This document shows positions 1 through 8,145 of a DNA stretch of 64,000 nt, piece after piece (the stretch's first letter is position 1; each line of letters opens with the position of its first letter). The notes under the pieces are model-generated. The model worked only from the letters and a program-made list of their open reading frames with translations, searched no databases and was not told the origin of the DNA. The translations under genes were made by a program, and so were the position numbers. The stretch covers positions 434,001 to 498,000 of the forward strand of contig NZ_JBHRSS010000003.1 of NCBI RefSeq assembly GCF_042643355.1. Direction: 5' to 3'. Origin of the DNA: Salinisphaera aquimarina (lineage in GTDB: Bacteria; Pseudomonadota; Gammaproteobacteria; Nevskiales; Salinisphaeraceae).

Positions 1-404
1 AAAAAGCGATCAAGGACTTCGATCTCACGCCCATGGCCCGTATCCACGGCATGGCCACCGCCGGGGTCGAGCCGCGCATCATGGGCATGGGCCCGCTGCA
101 CGCCTCGCGCAAGCTGCTGGATCGCCTGCATCTGAGCATCGACCAGATGGGCGTGATCGAACTCAACGAGGCGTTCGCCAGTCAGTCGCTGGCCTGCATG
201 CGCGAACTGGGCATCGCCGACGACGACCCGCGGGTCAACCCCAACGGCGGCGCCATTGCCATCGGCCATCCGCTGGGCATGTCCGGCGTGCGCATCGTGA
301 GTGCAGCGCTCTACGAGATGCAGCGCACGAACGCGCAGTACGGTCTCGCGACCATGTGCATCGGCGTCGGCCAGGGCATCGCCACCGTGCTCGAACGGGT
401 CTGA
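1..404 (+). CDS. pcaF: 3-oxoadipyl-CoA thiolase, C-terminal part (5' end outside window)
   Basis: The reading frame is open to the left edge, so only about the last 134 residues are present. It shows the thiolase C-terminal signatures: NEAFASQS, the NPNGGAIAIGHPLG block with the catalytic His, and the C-terminal catalytic Cys in ATMCIGVGQG. Thiolases of this type cleave 3-oxoadipyl-CoA to succinyl-CoA and acetyl-CoA, the last step of the beta-ketoadipate pathway, in the cytoplasm. The adjacent pcaD-pcaC fusion and pcaHG support PcaF over a general acetyl-CoA acetyltransferase, although the fragment alone cannot separate the two. Confidence 0.88.
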   Translation, partial: KAIKDFDLTPMARIHGMATAGVEPRIMGMGPLHASRKLLDRLHLSIDQMGVIELNEAFASQSLACMRELGIADDDPRVNPNGGAIAIGHPLGMSGVRIVSAALYEMQRTNAQYGLATMCIGVGQGIATVLERV

Positions 405-504
405 TTCACCACGAGCCGCGTCCACAGCGTTTGACGCGGCACGCCGCAGCCGGGATGTTCTGTTCCAAAACCTACAGTTCGATCCCGGTAACCACGGAGA
501 CAAC

Positions 505-1671
505 ATGCCTTTTCTGAAACTCGGCGACCGCAGCGTCGCCTACCGCGATACCGGCCCGGCCACGGCCCCGGCCGTGCTGCTGGCGCATCCGCTGGGCATG
601 AGCCAGGCGGTGTGGGACGACGTCGTGGCCGCGCTGTCGCCGCGGCTGCGCCTGATCAGCTGGGATCTGCCGGGCCACGGCGCGAGCGCGCCCGCCGGCG
701 GTGCCTTGAGCGCCGACGATCTCGCGGCTGAGGCCCTGGCCCTGCTCGACGCGCTGGCAATCGACACCGCCCATTTCGTGGGCACCTCGATCGGCGGCAC
801 CGTCGGCCAGGCGCTGATGGTAAAAGCACCGGAGCGACTCGAGCGGGTGGTGCTGACCAACACCGGCGCCGTCATCGGCAACGCCGAGGCCTGGCAGCAG
901 CGCGCCGCGCGCGTGCGCAGCGAAGGTCTGGCCGCGATGGCGCCGGAGCTGGTCGAACGCTGGTTCGGGCCGCTATTCAAGCAAGCCCATCCGGAAGCCG
1001 TGATCGGCTGGCAGATCCAGCTCGGGCGCGGCGACGACGACAGCTACGCGCGCCTGTGCGAACTGCTGGGTGAGACCGACTTCACCGGCCGCCTGGGTCA
1101 TTTCCAGCACCCGGTACAGCTGCTGGCAGGTGCCGCCGACGCGGCCACGCCGCCCGCCGCGCTGGAAGCCCTGGCCCGTGAATTGCCGGCCGGCACGGTC
1201 ACGGTGCTCGACGACGTCGGCCACGTGCCGGCGGTCGAGGCCGCCAACGCACTGGCCGAACATCTGGCCGCATGGCTCGCACCCGCCGGCGCCGAGCCGC
1301 CGGTGGCCTACGAAGACGGCTTGACGGTTCGAAAATCGGTGCTCGGCGCCGAGCACGTCGAGCGCGCATCAACCAATGCCAGCACGCTCGACGCACCCTT
1401 CCAGAGCATGATCACCCGTATGGCCTGGGGCGAAGTCTGGGGCAACCCCGATCTCAGCCATGTTCAGCGCAGCCTGATCACCGTGTCGATACTCGCCGCG
1501 CTCGGCCGCGACGGCGAGCTGGTGCTGCATCTGAACGCGGCGCGGCGCATTGGCGTCACCGAAGCCCAGCTGCGTCAGGCGCTCACGCATGTCGCCATTT
1601 ACGCGGGCGTGCCGGCGGCCAATCATGCCTTCAAGCTGGCCAAGGACAACGGCTGGGGCGAAGTCGCGTAG
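505..1671 (+). CDS. pcaL: 3-oxoadipate enol-lactonase / 4-carboxymuconolactone decarboxylase fusion
   Basis: This 388-residue protein joins two beta-ketoadipate pathway enzymes. Residues 1 to about 260 are an alpha/beta hydrolase (PcaD) with the nucleophile elbow GTSIG at Ser95. Residues about 270-388 are a carboxymuconolactone decarboxylase domain (PcaC) with the motifs GEVWGNPDLS and LHLNAARRIGVT. The fused enzyme would decarboxylate 4-carboxymuconolactone and hydrolyse the enol-lactone to 3-oxoadipate. The ATG at 505 was chosen because GGAG lies just upstream and the protein begins as PcaD proteins do; an in-frame extension back to 301 overlaps pcaF and has no family similarity. It lies 100 bp after pcaF and 21 bp before pcaQ. 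Confidence 0.92.
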   Translation: MPFLKLGDRSVAYRDTGPATAPAVLLAHPLGMSQAVWDDVVAALSPRLRLISWDLPGHGASAPAGGALSADDLAAEALALLDALAIDTAHFVGTSIGGTVGQALMVKAPERLERVVLTNTGAVIGNAEAWQQRAARVRSEGLAAMAPELVERWFGPLFKQAHPEAVIGWQIQLGRGDDDSYARLCELLGETDFTGRLGHFQHPVQLLAGAADAATPPAALEALARELPAGTVTVLDDVGHVPAVEAANALAEHLAAWLAPAGAEPPVAYEDGLTVRKSVLGAEHVERASTNASTLDAPFQSMITRMAWGEVWGNPDLSHVQRSLITVSILAALGRDGELVLHLNAARRIGVTEAQLRQALTHVAIYAGVPAANHAFKLAKDNGWGEVA

Positions 1672-1692
1672 CCCCATGGCGAACCCCTTAAG

Positions 1693-2613
1693 GTGATCCA
1701 TTCGCCCATCAAACTGCGTCATCTCGCGGCCTTCGCCGAAGTCGCGCGCTGCGGGCGGCTGGCAGCGGCGGCCGAGGCACTGTCGATCACGCAGCCGGGG
1801 ATGTCCAAGACCATCCGCGAGCTGGAGAGCAGTCTGGGCGTGACCCTGTTCGAGCGGCTGCCGCGTGGAGTGCGCCTCACCCCGGCCGGGCGCACGCTGT
1901 TGCGCTATACCGCGCCGGCCCTGCGCTCCATCGCCGAAGGCATCGAGGCGGTACGCCGGGATACGCCGGAATCGGTGGTGCGCATGGGCGCGCTGTCGAA
2001 CGTGGAAGGCGGATTGCTGCCGCAGGCGCTGATGGCAGTGCACGCGCGCTATCCGGAACTGCGCGCCGAAGTCGATACCGGCACCAGCGCCGGCCTGCTC
2101 GCCCGGCTGCGGCTGGGCGAGCTGGATCTGGTCGTGGGGCGCATGAGCGAAGCCCACGAAATCCGGGATCTGCATTTCGAGCATCTCTACTACGAGCCCA
2201 TGATCCTGGTGGTTCGGCACGCTCATCCGGCGGCGGGTACCGACGCGACCGCGCTGACGCATTACCCCTGGGTCATCCCGCCGCGTGGCACGACGTTGCG
2301 CGAACGCCTCGAACGCTTCTGGGTCGAGCAGTCGATGACGCCGTCGCACGCGATCGAGACGTTGTCGCTGCCGCTCAGCCGCGCCTATGTACTGAACTCG
2401 GATGCAGTCTGGGCCACGCCCGCCGACACCGCGCGCGAGGCCCTTGAAGCCGGCACCATGACCCTGCTGCCGACACCGGTCGAAGCACGCGGCGGCTCGG
2501 TGGGGTTTGCCATCAACAGCACGCAGCCGATCGCGCCGGCCGTGGCCTGCTTCTGCGATTGTCTGCGCCGCGCGGCGGCCGAGTATCCGGGGGCGCACCC
2601 GGAGTCGACCTGA
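1693..2613 (+). CDS. pcaQ: LysR-family regulator of protocatechuate genes (PcaQ-like)
   Basis: This is a 306-residue LysR-type activator. Its N-terminal winged helix-turn-helix covers about residues 8-66 (AAAAEALSITQPGMSKTIRE), followed by the periplasmic-binding-like co-inducer domain. The N-terminal pattern IKLRHLAAFAEVAR resembles PcaQ. The GTG start is the only in-frame start before the HTH and lies 21 bp after the pcaL stop; no well-spaced ribosome site is visible. The gene is co-oriented with the pca genes, whereas in rhizobia pcaQ is usually divergent. A sequence matching the known PcaQ-binding motif begins 5 bp after its stop codon, upstream of pcaH, which supports the assignment. Confidence 0.85.
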   Translation: MIHSPIKLRHLAAFAEVARCGRLAAAAEALSITQPGMSKTIRELESSLGVTLFERLPRGVRLTPAGRTLLRYTAPALRSIAEGIEAVRRDTPESVVRMGALSNVEGGLLPQALMAVHARYPELRAEVDTGTSAGLLARLRLGELDLVVGRMSEAHEIRDLHFEHLYYEPMILVVRHAHPAAGTDATALTHYPWVIPPRGTTLRERLERFWVEQSMTPSHAIETLSLPLSRAYVLNSDAVWATPADTAREALEAGTMTLLPTPVEARGGSVGFAINSTQPIAPAVACFCDCLRRAAAEYPGAHPEST

Positions 2614-2617
2614 ACGC

Positions 2618-2633
2618 ATAACCAAAAGGTTAT
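2618..2633. promoter_or_regulatory. PcaQ-type operator (palindrome)
   Basis: The inverted repeat ATAACC-AAAA-GGTTAT lies between the end of pcaQ and pcaH, 139 bp upstream of the pcaH start. The PcaQ recognition motif described in Sinorhizobium is ATAACC-N4-GGTTAA, so the match is complete except for the last base. It is the natural site for activation of pcaHG and downstream pobA by the adjacent regulator. Confidence 0.75.
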
Positions 2634-2771
2634 ACCAGGAGGCAGTAATTTCACTTGGCGCCTACGGCGCGCACAAGGCATCTTCGAGGGATAAGACGAA
2701 CAAGACGCACGGCCCGACCGCGCGCAATCCGTCGGCCGGCGCTTGAGCCGGCGACCGCAGGAGATGCATTC

Positions 2772-3506
2772 ATGGCGTCCAGACACCCGACCGCTTTCGT
2801 CATGCGCGACCGCAACTGGCATCCGCCGGCGTACGCGCCCGGCTACAAGACCAGCGTCGCGCGCTCACCGCGCCAGGCACTGGTAGCCATCCAGACGCCG
2901 ACGCCCTCCGAGCTGACCGGCCCCACCTTCGGCGACCTAGAACTGGGCGCGCACGACAACGATCTCACCCTCAACTATCGCGAGGGCACCGCCCGCGACG
3001 GTCTACCGATCGGTGAGCGCATCATCGTCTACGGTCGGGTGATCGATCAGTTCGGCAAGCCGATGCCGGACACGCTGGTGGAGATGTGGCAGGCCAACGC
3101 CGGGGGGCGCTATCGCCACAGCAAGGACAGCTATCTCGCGCCGCTGGATCCGAACTTCGGCGGTGTCGGCCGCACGATCACGGACGCGGACGGCTTCTAT
3201 CGTTTCCGCACCATCCGACCCGGCCCCTACCCCTGGCCCAACGACCCCAACTCCTGGCGGCCGGCGCATATCCATGTCTCGGTCATGGGGCCATCGATTT
3301 CCACCCGACTGATCAGCCAGCTGTATTTCGAGGGCGATCCCCTGATACCACGTTGTCCGATCGTGAACACGATCCGCGATGCGGACGCGGTCGAAACCCT
3401 GGTCTCGCGCCTGGACATGCCGCGCTCGCGCTCGTTCGACTGTCTCACGTACCGCTTCGACATCGTCACCCGCGGCGCGCTGCAGACATGGTTCGAGAAT
3501 CTGTAA
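2772..3506 (+). CDS. pcaH: Protocatechuate 3,4-dioxygenase beta subunit
   Basis: This 244-residue intradiol dioxygenase subunit carries the non-haem Fe(III) site. The predicted ligands are Tyr114 (GGRYRH), Tyr153 (GPYPW) and His166/His168 (RPAHIHVS). The 39-, 13- and 2-residue spacings match the Pseudomonas putida enzyme (Tyr408, Tyr447, His460, His462). With PcaG it opens the ring of protocatechuate between the two hydroxyls to give 3-carboxy-cis,cis-muconate. The ATG at 2772 follows a clear AGGAG at 2759-2763. It is 19 bp upstream of pcaG, forming a pcaHG pair. No pcaB (carboxymuconate cycloisomerase) is present in the window; it may lie to the left. Confidence 0.95.
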   Translation: MASRHPTAFVMRDRNWHPPAYAPGYKTSVARSPRQALVAIQTPTPSELTGPTFGDLELGAHDNDLTLNYREGTARDGLPIGERIIVYGRVIDQFGKPMPDTLVEMWQANAGGRYRHSKDSYLAPLDPNFGGVGRTITDADGFYRFRTIRPGPYPWPNDPNSWRPAHIHVSVMGPSISTRLISQLYFEGDPLIPRCPIVNTIRDADAVETLVSRLDMPRSRSFDCLTYRFDIVTRGALQTWFENL

Positions 3507-3525
3507 TCCGCGGGAGACGCACCCC

Positions 3526-4167
3526 ATGAATACCTTCAAGCAACCGCTCGATCCCGACAGCGTCTTTCTACCCGAGACGCCGTCCCAGACCGCCGGACCC
3601 TATGTACATATCGGTCTGGCGCTCGACGTGGCCGGCCTGCCGCCGCGCGACTACGAGATCGGCAACCGGCTGGCGGGGGCAGACGCCGCCGGTCAACGCA
3701 TCGAGATCCGCGGCGTGGTCCTCGACGGCGACGAGCGGCCGGTCGACGACATTCTGGTCGAGCTCTGGCAGGCCGACGCCGACGGCGTATACCCGCGCGC
3801 ATTCCGCGCCGACAACGCATTCAACGGCTTCGGCCGCGCCGCCCCCGGCGCCGCCGACGACGGGCGCTGGTCGTTCACCACCATCAAGCCCGGCCGCGTG
3901 CCCCACCCCGACGGCACCGCCATGGCCCCGCACGTCAATCTCATGCTGTTCGCCCGCGGCATCAATATCCATCTGCATACGCGGCTGTATTTCGACGACG
4001 AGACCGAAGCCAACGCGAAGTGCCCGTTCTTGGCCCGGGTGCCCGGCTGGCGCCGCGACACGCTGATCGCCCGGCGCACACAGGATAACGACGCCGGCGA
4101 GCCGATCTACGAATTCGTGGTCCGGCTACAGGGCGGCAATCAGGAAACCGTGTTCTTCGATTTCTGA
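3526..4167 (+). CDS. pcaG: Protocatechuate 3,4-dioxygenase alpha subunit
   Basis: This 213-residue protein is the non-catalytic partner of PcaH. It has the family's N-terminal motif ETPSQTAGPYVHIGL and the intradiol fold signature ILVELWQADADG, but lacks the paired Tyr/His iron ligands of the beta subunit, as expected for an alpha chain. Alpha and beta subunits form the (alpha-beta)n-Fe3+ ring-cleavage enzyme. The ATG at 3526 is preceded by GGGAG. It follows pcaH after 19 bp and precedes pobA by 28 bp, consistent with one transcript. Confidence 0.95.
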   Translation: MNTFKQPLDPDSVFLPETPSQTAGPYVHIGLALDVAGLPPRDYEIGNRLAGADAAGQRIEIRGVVLDGDERPVDDILVELWQADADGVYPRAFRADNAFNGFGRAAPGAADDGRWSFTTIKPGRVPHPDGTAMAPHVNLMLFARGINIHLHTRLYFDDETEANAKCPFLARVPGWRRDTLIARRTQDNDAGEPIYEFVVRLQGGNQETVFFDF

Positions 4168-4195
4168 CAGACATCGCGCTGCAAAAGGAGAGGTC

Positions 4196-5383
4196 ATGAA
4201 AACCCAGGTCGCCATCATCGGCGCCGGCCCGTCGGGCCTGCTGCTGGGCCAGCTGCTGGCCAGGAGCGGCATCGACAACGTCATTCTCGAGCGCCGCTCG
4301 GGTGAATACGTGCTCGGCCGCATCCGTGCCGGCGTGCTCGAACAGGGCACGGTCGATCTGCTGCGCGAAGCCGGGGTATCGGAGAACATGGATGCCCACG
4401 GCCTGCCGCACGACGGTTTCGATATCGCCTTCGACGGTCGCCGTGTGCGCATCGACCTGAAAGGTCTGACCGGCGGCAAGCACGTCACCGTCTACGGCCA
4501 GACCGAAGTCACCCGCGATCTGATGAACGCGCGCGAGGCCATCGGTGCCACGACCTATTATGAGGCCACCGACGCCCAGCCGCATGCGCTGGAAAGCGAC
4601 GCGCCCTATGTCACCTTCACCTTCGAGGGCGAAGAGCACCGCCTGGACTGCGACTACGTCGCCGGCTGCGACGGCTTTCACGGTGTATCGCGCGGCTGTA
4701 TCCCGGCCGAGCGCGTCCGCACCTTCGAGCGCGAGTACCCGATCGGCTGGCTGGGGGTGATGGCCGACACCCCGCCGGTGGCCGAGGAACTGATCTACGC
4801 CAACCACGAACGCGGCTTTGCCATGTGCAGCATGCGCTCGCCCACGCGCAGCCGGTACTACATCCAGGTGCCGGATACGGAATCACCGGACAACTGGAGC
4901 GACGACGCGTTCTGGGCCGAGCTCAAGCGCCGGCTGCCCACGGACGCGGCCGACGCCCTGGTGACCGGCGACTCGATCGACAAGTCGGTCGCCCCGCTGC
5001 GCAGTTTCGTGGCCGAGCCCATGCAGCATGGCCGCATGCTGCTGCTGGGCGATGCCGCGCATATCGTGCCGCCAACCGGCGCCAAGGGGCTGAATCTCGC
5101 GATCAGCGACGTGCACACCGCCTACCGGCTGTTCGACAAGATCTACCACGAGAACCGTACCGATCTGATCGAGCGCTATTCGCAGACCTGTCTCAAGCGC
5201 GTGTGGAAGACCGAGCGTTTTTCCTGGTGGATGACCAGCACCCTGCACAAGTTCTCCGAGGACGACGACTTCAACGCCCGTATCCAGCGCGCCGAACTCG
5301 ACTACTACACGCGTTCGACCGCGGGCCTGACCACGATCGCGGAGAACTACGTCGGGCTGCCATTCGAAACACTCGAGACTTGA
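4196..5383 (+). CDS. pobA: 4-hydroxybenzoate 3-monooxygenase
   Basis: This 395-residue class A flavoprotein hydroxylates 4-hydroxybenzoate to protocatechuate using NADPH and O2, feeding pcaHG directly. It keeps the FAD dinucleotide motif GAGPSG (9-14), the DG motif at Asp159-Gly160 and the GD motif at Asp286. The substrate-site residues fall at the same numbers as in the Pseudomonas enzyme: Tyr201, Ser212, Arg214, Arg220, Tyr222 and Tyr385. AAAAGGAGAGG precedes the ATG. No AraC or IclR-type pobR gene lies next to it, so it is probably co-transcribed with pcaHG under PcaQ. Confidence 0.96.
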   Translation: MKTQVAIIGAGPSGLLLGQLLARSGIDNVILERRSGEYVLGRIRAGVLEQGTVDLLREAGVSENMDAHGLPHDGFDIAFDGRRVRIDLKGLTGGKHVTVYGQTEVTRDLMNAREAIGATTYYEATDAQPHALESDAPYVTFTFEGEEHRLDCDYVAGCDGFHGVSRGCIPAERVRTFEREYPIGWLGVMADTPPVAEELIYANHERGFAMCSMRSPTRSRYYIQVPDTESPDNWSDDAFWAELKRRLPTDAADALVTGDSIDKSVAPLRSFVAEPMQHGRMLLLGDAAHIVPPTGAKGLNLAISDVHTAYRLFDKIYHENRTDLIERYSQTCLKRVWKTERFSWWMTSTLHKFSEDDDFNARIQRAELDYYTRSTAGLTTIAENYVGLPFETLET

Positions 5384-5449
5384 GTAGAAAAGCGCTAGCT
5401 GATGTCATCGGCAATTCGCGATTAACAACGAATCCCCGAAGGAGTGGCC

Positions 5450-6559
5450 ATGCACCGCCTGAATCCCCCTTTTCGCTGCGAACACGTCGGCAGCCTGCTG
5501 CGCCCGGCCACCCTGCTCGAGGCGCGCCGTCGACACGCCGCCGGTGACATCGACGCCGCGCAGCTGCGCGCCGCCGAAGACGAGGCCATCGCCGCCGCGA
5601 TCGGCAAGCAGCAGGACGTCGGCCTGCAATGCGCCACCGACGGCGAGTTCCGTCGCGCCTATTTTCATCTGGATTTCCTGCGCCGGCTCGACGGCGTCAG
5701 CGTGACCGGCGGCATCGCCGCCAATCCCAGCGCCAAGCGCGCGGATGACGGCTTCACCCCGCCGCAGCTGAGCGTGACCGGGCCGCTGCGCCACAGCGGC
5801 GATATCCAGGTCGAGGATTTCCGTTTTCTGGCCGCGCACAGCGACGTGCTGCCCAAGGTGTCGATCCCGTCGCCGACGATGGTGCACTTTCGCGGCGGCC
5901 GCAAGGCCATCGATATCGACGCCTATCCCGATCTGGATGTGTTCTTCGAAGATCTCGCGCAGTGCTATCGGGACGAGATCAGCGCCCTGCACGCCGCCGG
6001 CTGTCGCTATATCCAGCTCGACGACACCAACCTCGCCTATCTTTGCGACCCCAAGATGCGTGCCGCCGCGAAAGACCGCGGTGAAGACCCCGACGCGCTG
6101 CCGCATCAATACGCCGAGTTGATCAACGCCGCCCTCGCCGGCCGGCCCGACGATCTCACCGTCGGCATCCATCTGTGCCGTGGCAACTACCGCAGCACCT
6201 GGTTCGCCGAAGGCGGCTACGAACCGGTCGCCAACGTGTTGTTCAACGAACTCGCCGTCGACGCCTACTTCCTCGAATACGACGACGAACGCTCGGGCGA
6301 TTTCGCGCCGCTGCGTTTCGTGCCCGACAGCAAAACCGTGGTTCTGGGCCTGATGTCGTCCAAGCAGGCGACGCTGGAATCGCGCGACACGATAACCCAG
6401 CGCATCGACGAGGCCGCGCAATATGTCCCGCTCGATCAGCTCTGCCTGAGCCCGCAGTGCGGCTTTTCCAGCACCGTGGAAGGCAACGCACTGACCGAGG
6501 ACGATCAATGGGCGAAGCTGGAACAGGTGGTGAGTATTTCCAGGGACGTCTGGCGGTAG
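5450..6559 (+). CDS. MetE C-terminal-like zinc methyltransferase
   Basis: This 369-residue protein resembles the catalytic half of cobalamin-independent methionine synthase (YxjG/YxjH-like). The expected zinc ligands are present: His241 and Cys243 (GIHLCRGN), a Glu near 276 and Cys337 (SPQCGF). The N-terminal folate-binding half of MetE is absent, so the methyl donor is not obvious. The ATG at 5450 has GGAG 5 bp upstream; a GTG at 5444 would overlap that site. It sits between pobA and an aromatic-acid permease, an unusual place for a methionine enzyme. It could transfer methyl groups released from methoxylated aromatics, or be an ordinary core-MetE; the sequence does not decide. Confidence 0.75.
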   Translation: MHRLNPPFRCEHVGSLLRPATLLEARRRHAAGDIDAAQLRAAEDEAIAAAIGKQQDVGLQCATDGEFRRAYFHLDFLRRLDGVSVTGGIAANPSAKRADDGFTPPQLSVTGPLRHSGDIQVEDFRFLAAHSDVLPKVSIPSPTMVHFRGGRKAIDIDAYPDLDVFFEDLAQCYRDEISALHAAGCRYIQLDDTNLAYLCDPKMRAAAKDRGEDPDALPHQYAELINAALAGRPDDLTVGIHLCRGNYRSTWFAEGGYEPVANVLFNELAVDAYFLEYDDERSGDFAPLRFVPDSKTVVLGLMSSKQATLESRDTITQRIDEAAQYVPLDQLCLSPQCGFSSTVEGNALTEDDQWAKLEQVVSISRDVWR

Positions 6560-6680
6560 ATCGCCCGTTTATCGAAAAACAATCGCCGCCTACAGGCGAG
6601 ATACGCCCGGTCGCCGATACGACCGGTCGACACATAAATAACGATAAGCGCATCCGCGCTTGTGCAGCAGGAGACAACCG

Positions 6681-7997
6681 ATGGCCACGAACCCGGTCGA
6701 CATCATCGAACGCTCGCGCCTGAGCGTATTTCAGATGGTGGCTATTGCCATCACCGTCGGCCTCAACGGCCTCGACGGCTTCGACGTGCTGGCGATCAGC
6801 TTCGCCGCGCCGGGCATCGCCACCGAGTTCGGCATCGATCGTGCGGCGCTCGGCTTCGTGCTCGCCGCCGAGCTGATCGGCATGGGCATCGGCTCTATCG
6901 TGCTGGGCGGGGTCGCCGACAAGATCGGACGCCGGCCGATGATCCTCGGCTGTCTCGTGGCCATGTCGATCGGCATGCTGCTGTCCAGCCAGGCCAATTC
7001 GATCGCCACGCTGGCGATCTGGCGGGTGATCACCGGCCTGGGCATCGGGGGCATGCTCGCGGCGATCACCGCCGCCGCGGCCGAACACAGCAATGAAAAG
7101 AACCGCAGCCTGAGCGTGGCGCTGAGCGCGATCGGCTATCCGGTCGGCGCTGTGCTGGGCGGCTCGGTAGCGGCCTGGCTGCTGCGAAACCACGACTGGA
7201 GGGCGGTGTTCATCTTCGGCGGCTGCGCGTCCGCGGCCTTCATTCCGCTGGTCTGGCTGCGGGTGCCGGAAACCGTGGCCTTCCTGTGTCAGCAGCAGCC
7301 GCGTGATGCACTGCGACGGATCAACCACACGCTCGCTCGCATGGGGCATCGATCCGCCGACGCGCTGCCGGAGCCGAGCACGGAACAGTTCAAGGGCGCG
7401 ACCAGCGACCTGTTCACGCCAGCCCTGATCGCCACCACGCTGCTGGTGACCTTCGCTTATTTCGCCCATATCGCGACCTTCTATTTCATCCTCAAGTGGA
7501 TTCCCAAGATCGTGGTCGACATGGGCTTCGCCGCCTCCTCGGCGGCCGGCGTGCTGGTCTGGGCCAACGTCGGCGGCGCGCTCGGCGGCATCACTCTGGG
7601 CCTGGTCGCGCGCCGTTACCCGGTGCGAGCCGTGACCATAGCCGTGATGCTCGCCGCCTTCGTCATGGTCACGGTCTTCGGCAGCGGCCAGTCCACCCTG
7701 ATGACGCTGTCGCTGATCGCGGCCACGGCCGGCTTTTTCACCAATGCCGGCGTGGTCGGCCTGTATGCCCTGTTCGCCGAGGCGTTTCCGACCCGGGTGC
7801 GCGCCTCCGGCACCGGTTTTGCCATCGGCGTGGGCCGCAGCGGCGCGGCGTTGTCGCCGATCATCGCCGGCCTGCTGTTCGAAAGTGGCGTCGGCCTGCA
7901 GGGCGTGGCCCTGTTCATGGCCTGCGGCTCGCTGCTGGCGGCCGCGGCATTGATGTTTCTGAGAATTCGTAAAGCTGAACCGAGCCCTACGGGCTAA
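6681..7997 (+). CDS. MFS transporter, aromatic acid:H+ symporter type (PcaK/BenK-like)
   Basis: This 438-residue inner-membrane protein has 12 predicted helices. The first helix carries GLNGLDGFDV, the DGFD motif typical of the aromatic acid:H+ symporter family, and the loop 2-3 MFS motif is GGVADKIGRRPM. It probably imports 4-hydroxybenzoate, protocatechuate or a related acid for the upstream pathway. The ATG at 6681 follows AGGAGA. It is 121 bp after the MetE-like gene and is the last plus-strand gene before a convergent operon. The exact substrate cannot be read from sequence. Confidence 0.85.
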   Translation: MATNPVDIIERSRLSVFQMVAIAITVGLNGLDGFDVLAISFAAPGIATEFGIDRAALGFVLAAELIGMGIGSIVLGGVADKIGRRPMILGCLVAMSIGMLLSSQANSIATLAIWRVITGLGIGGMLAAITAAAAEHSNEKNRSLSVALSAIGYPVGAVLGGSVAAWLLRNHDWRAVFIFGGCASAAFIPLVWLRVPETVAFLCQQQPRDALRRINHTLARMGHRSADALPEPSTEQFKGATSDLFTPALIATTLLVTFAYFAHIATFYFILKWIPKIVVDMGFAASSAAGVLVWANVGGALGGITLGLVARRYPVRAVTIAVMLAAFVMVTVFGSGQSTLMTLSLIAATAGFFTNAGVVGLYALFAEAFPTRVRASGTGFAIGVGRSGAALSPIIAGLLFESGVGLQGVALFMACGSLLAAAALMFLRIRKAEPSPTG

Positions 7998-8145
7998 TAC
8001 TTGCCGAGCGTGGTCAGCGGCGGGTCTGGCAAGGCGCCGGGCTAAGCCGTATCGACCCATACGGCGAGGATTCGCAATCTGCAGGACGCATCGAGACCCT
8101 GCGGTGCGAGTTTGCTCGCATGATACGACGGCCGCGACATCGCAT

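Noticed and set aside
1369..2625. 418-codon minus-strand ORF
   Set aside because: Antisense to pcaQ and pcaL; composition is that of a shadow frame.
8047..8064. CCGTAT-CGACCC-ATACGG stem between converging genes
   Set aside because: Only 6 bp with no T run on either strand; not convincing as a terminator.
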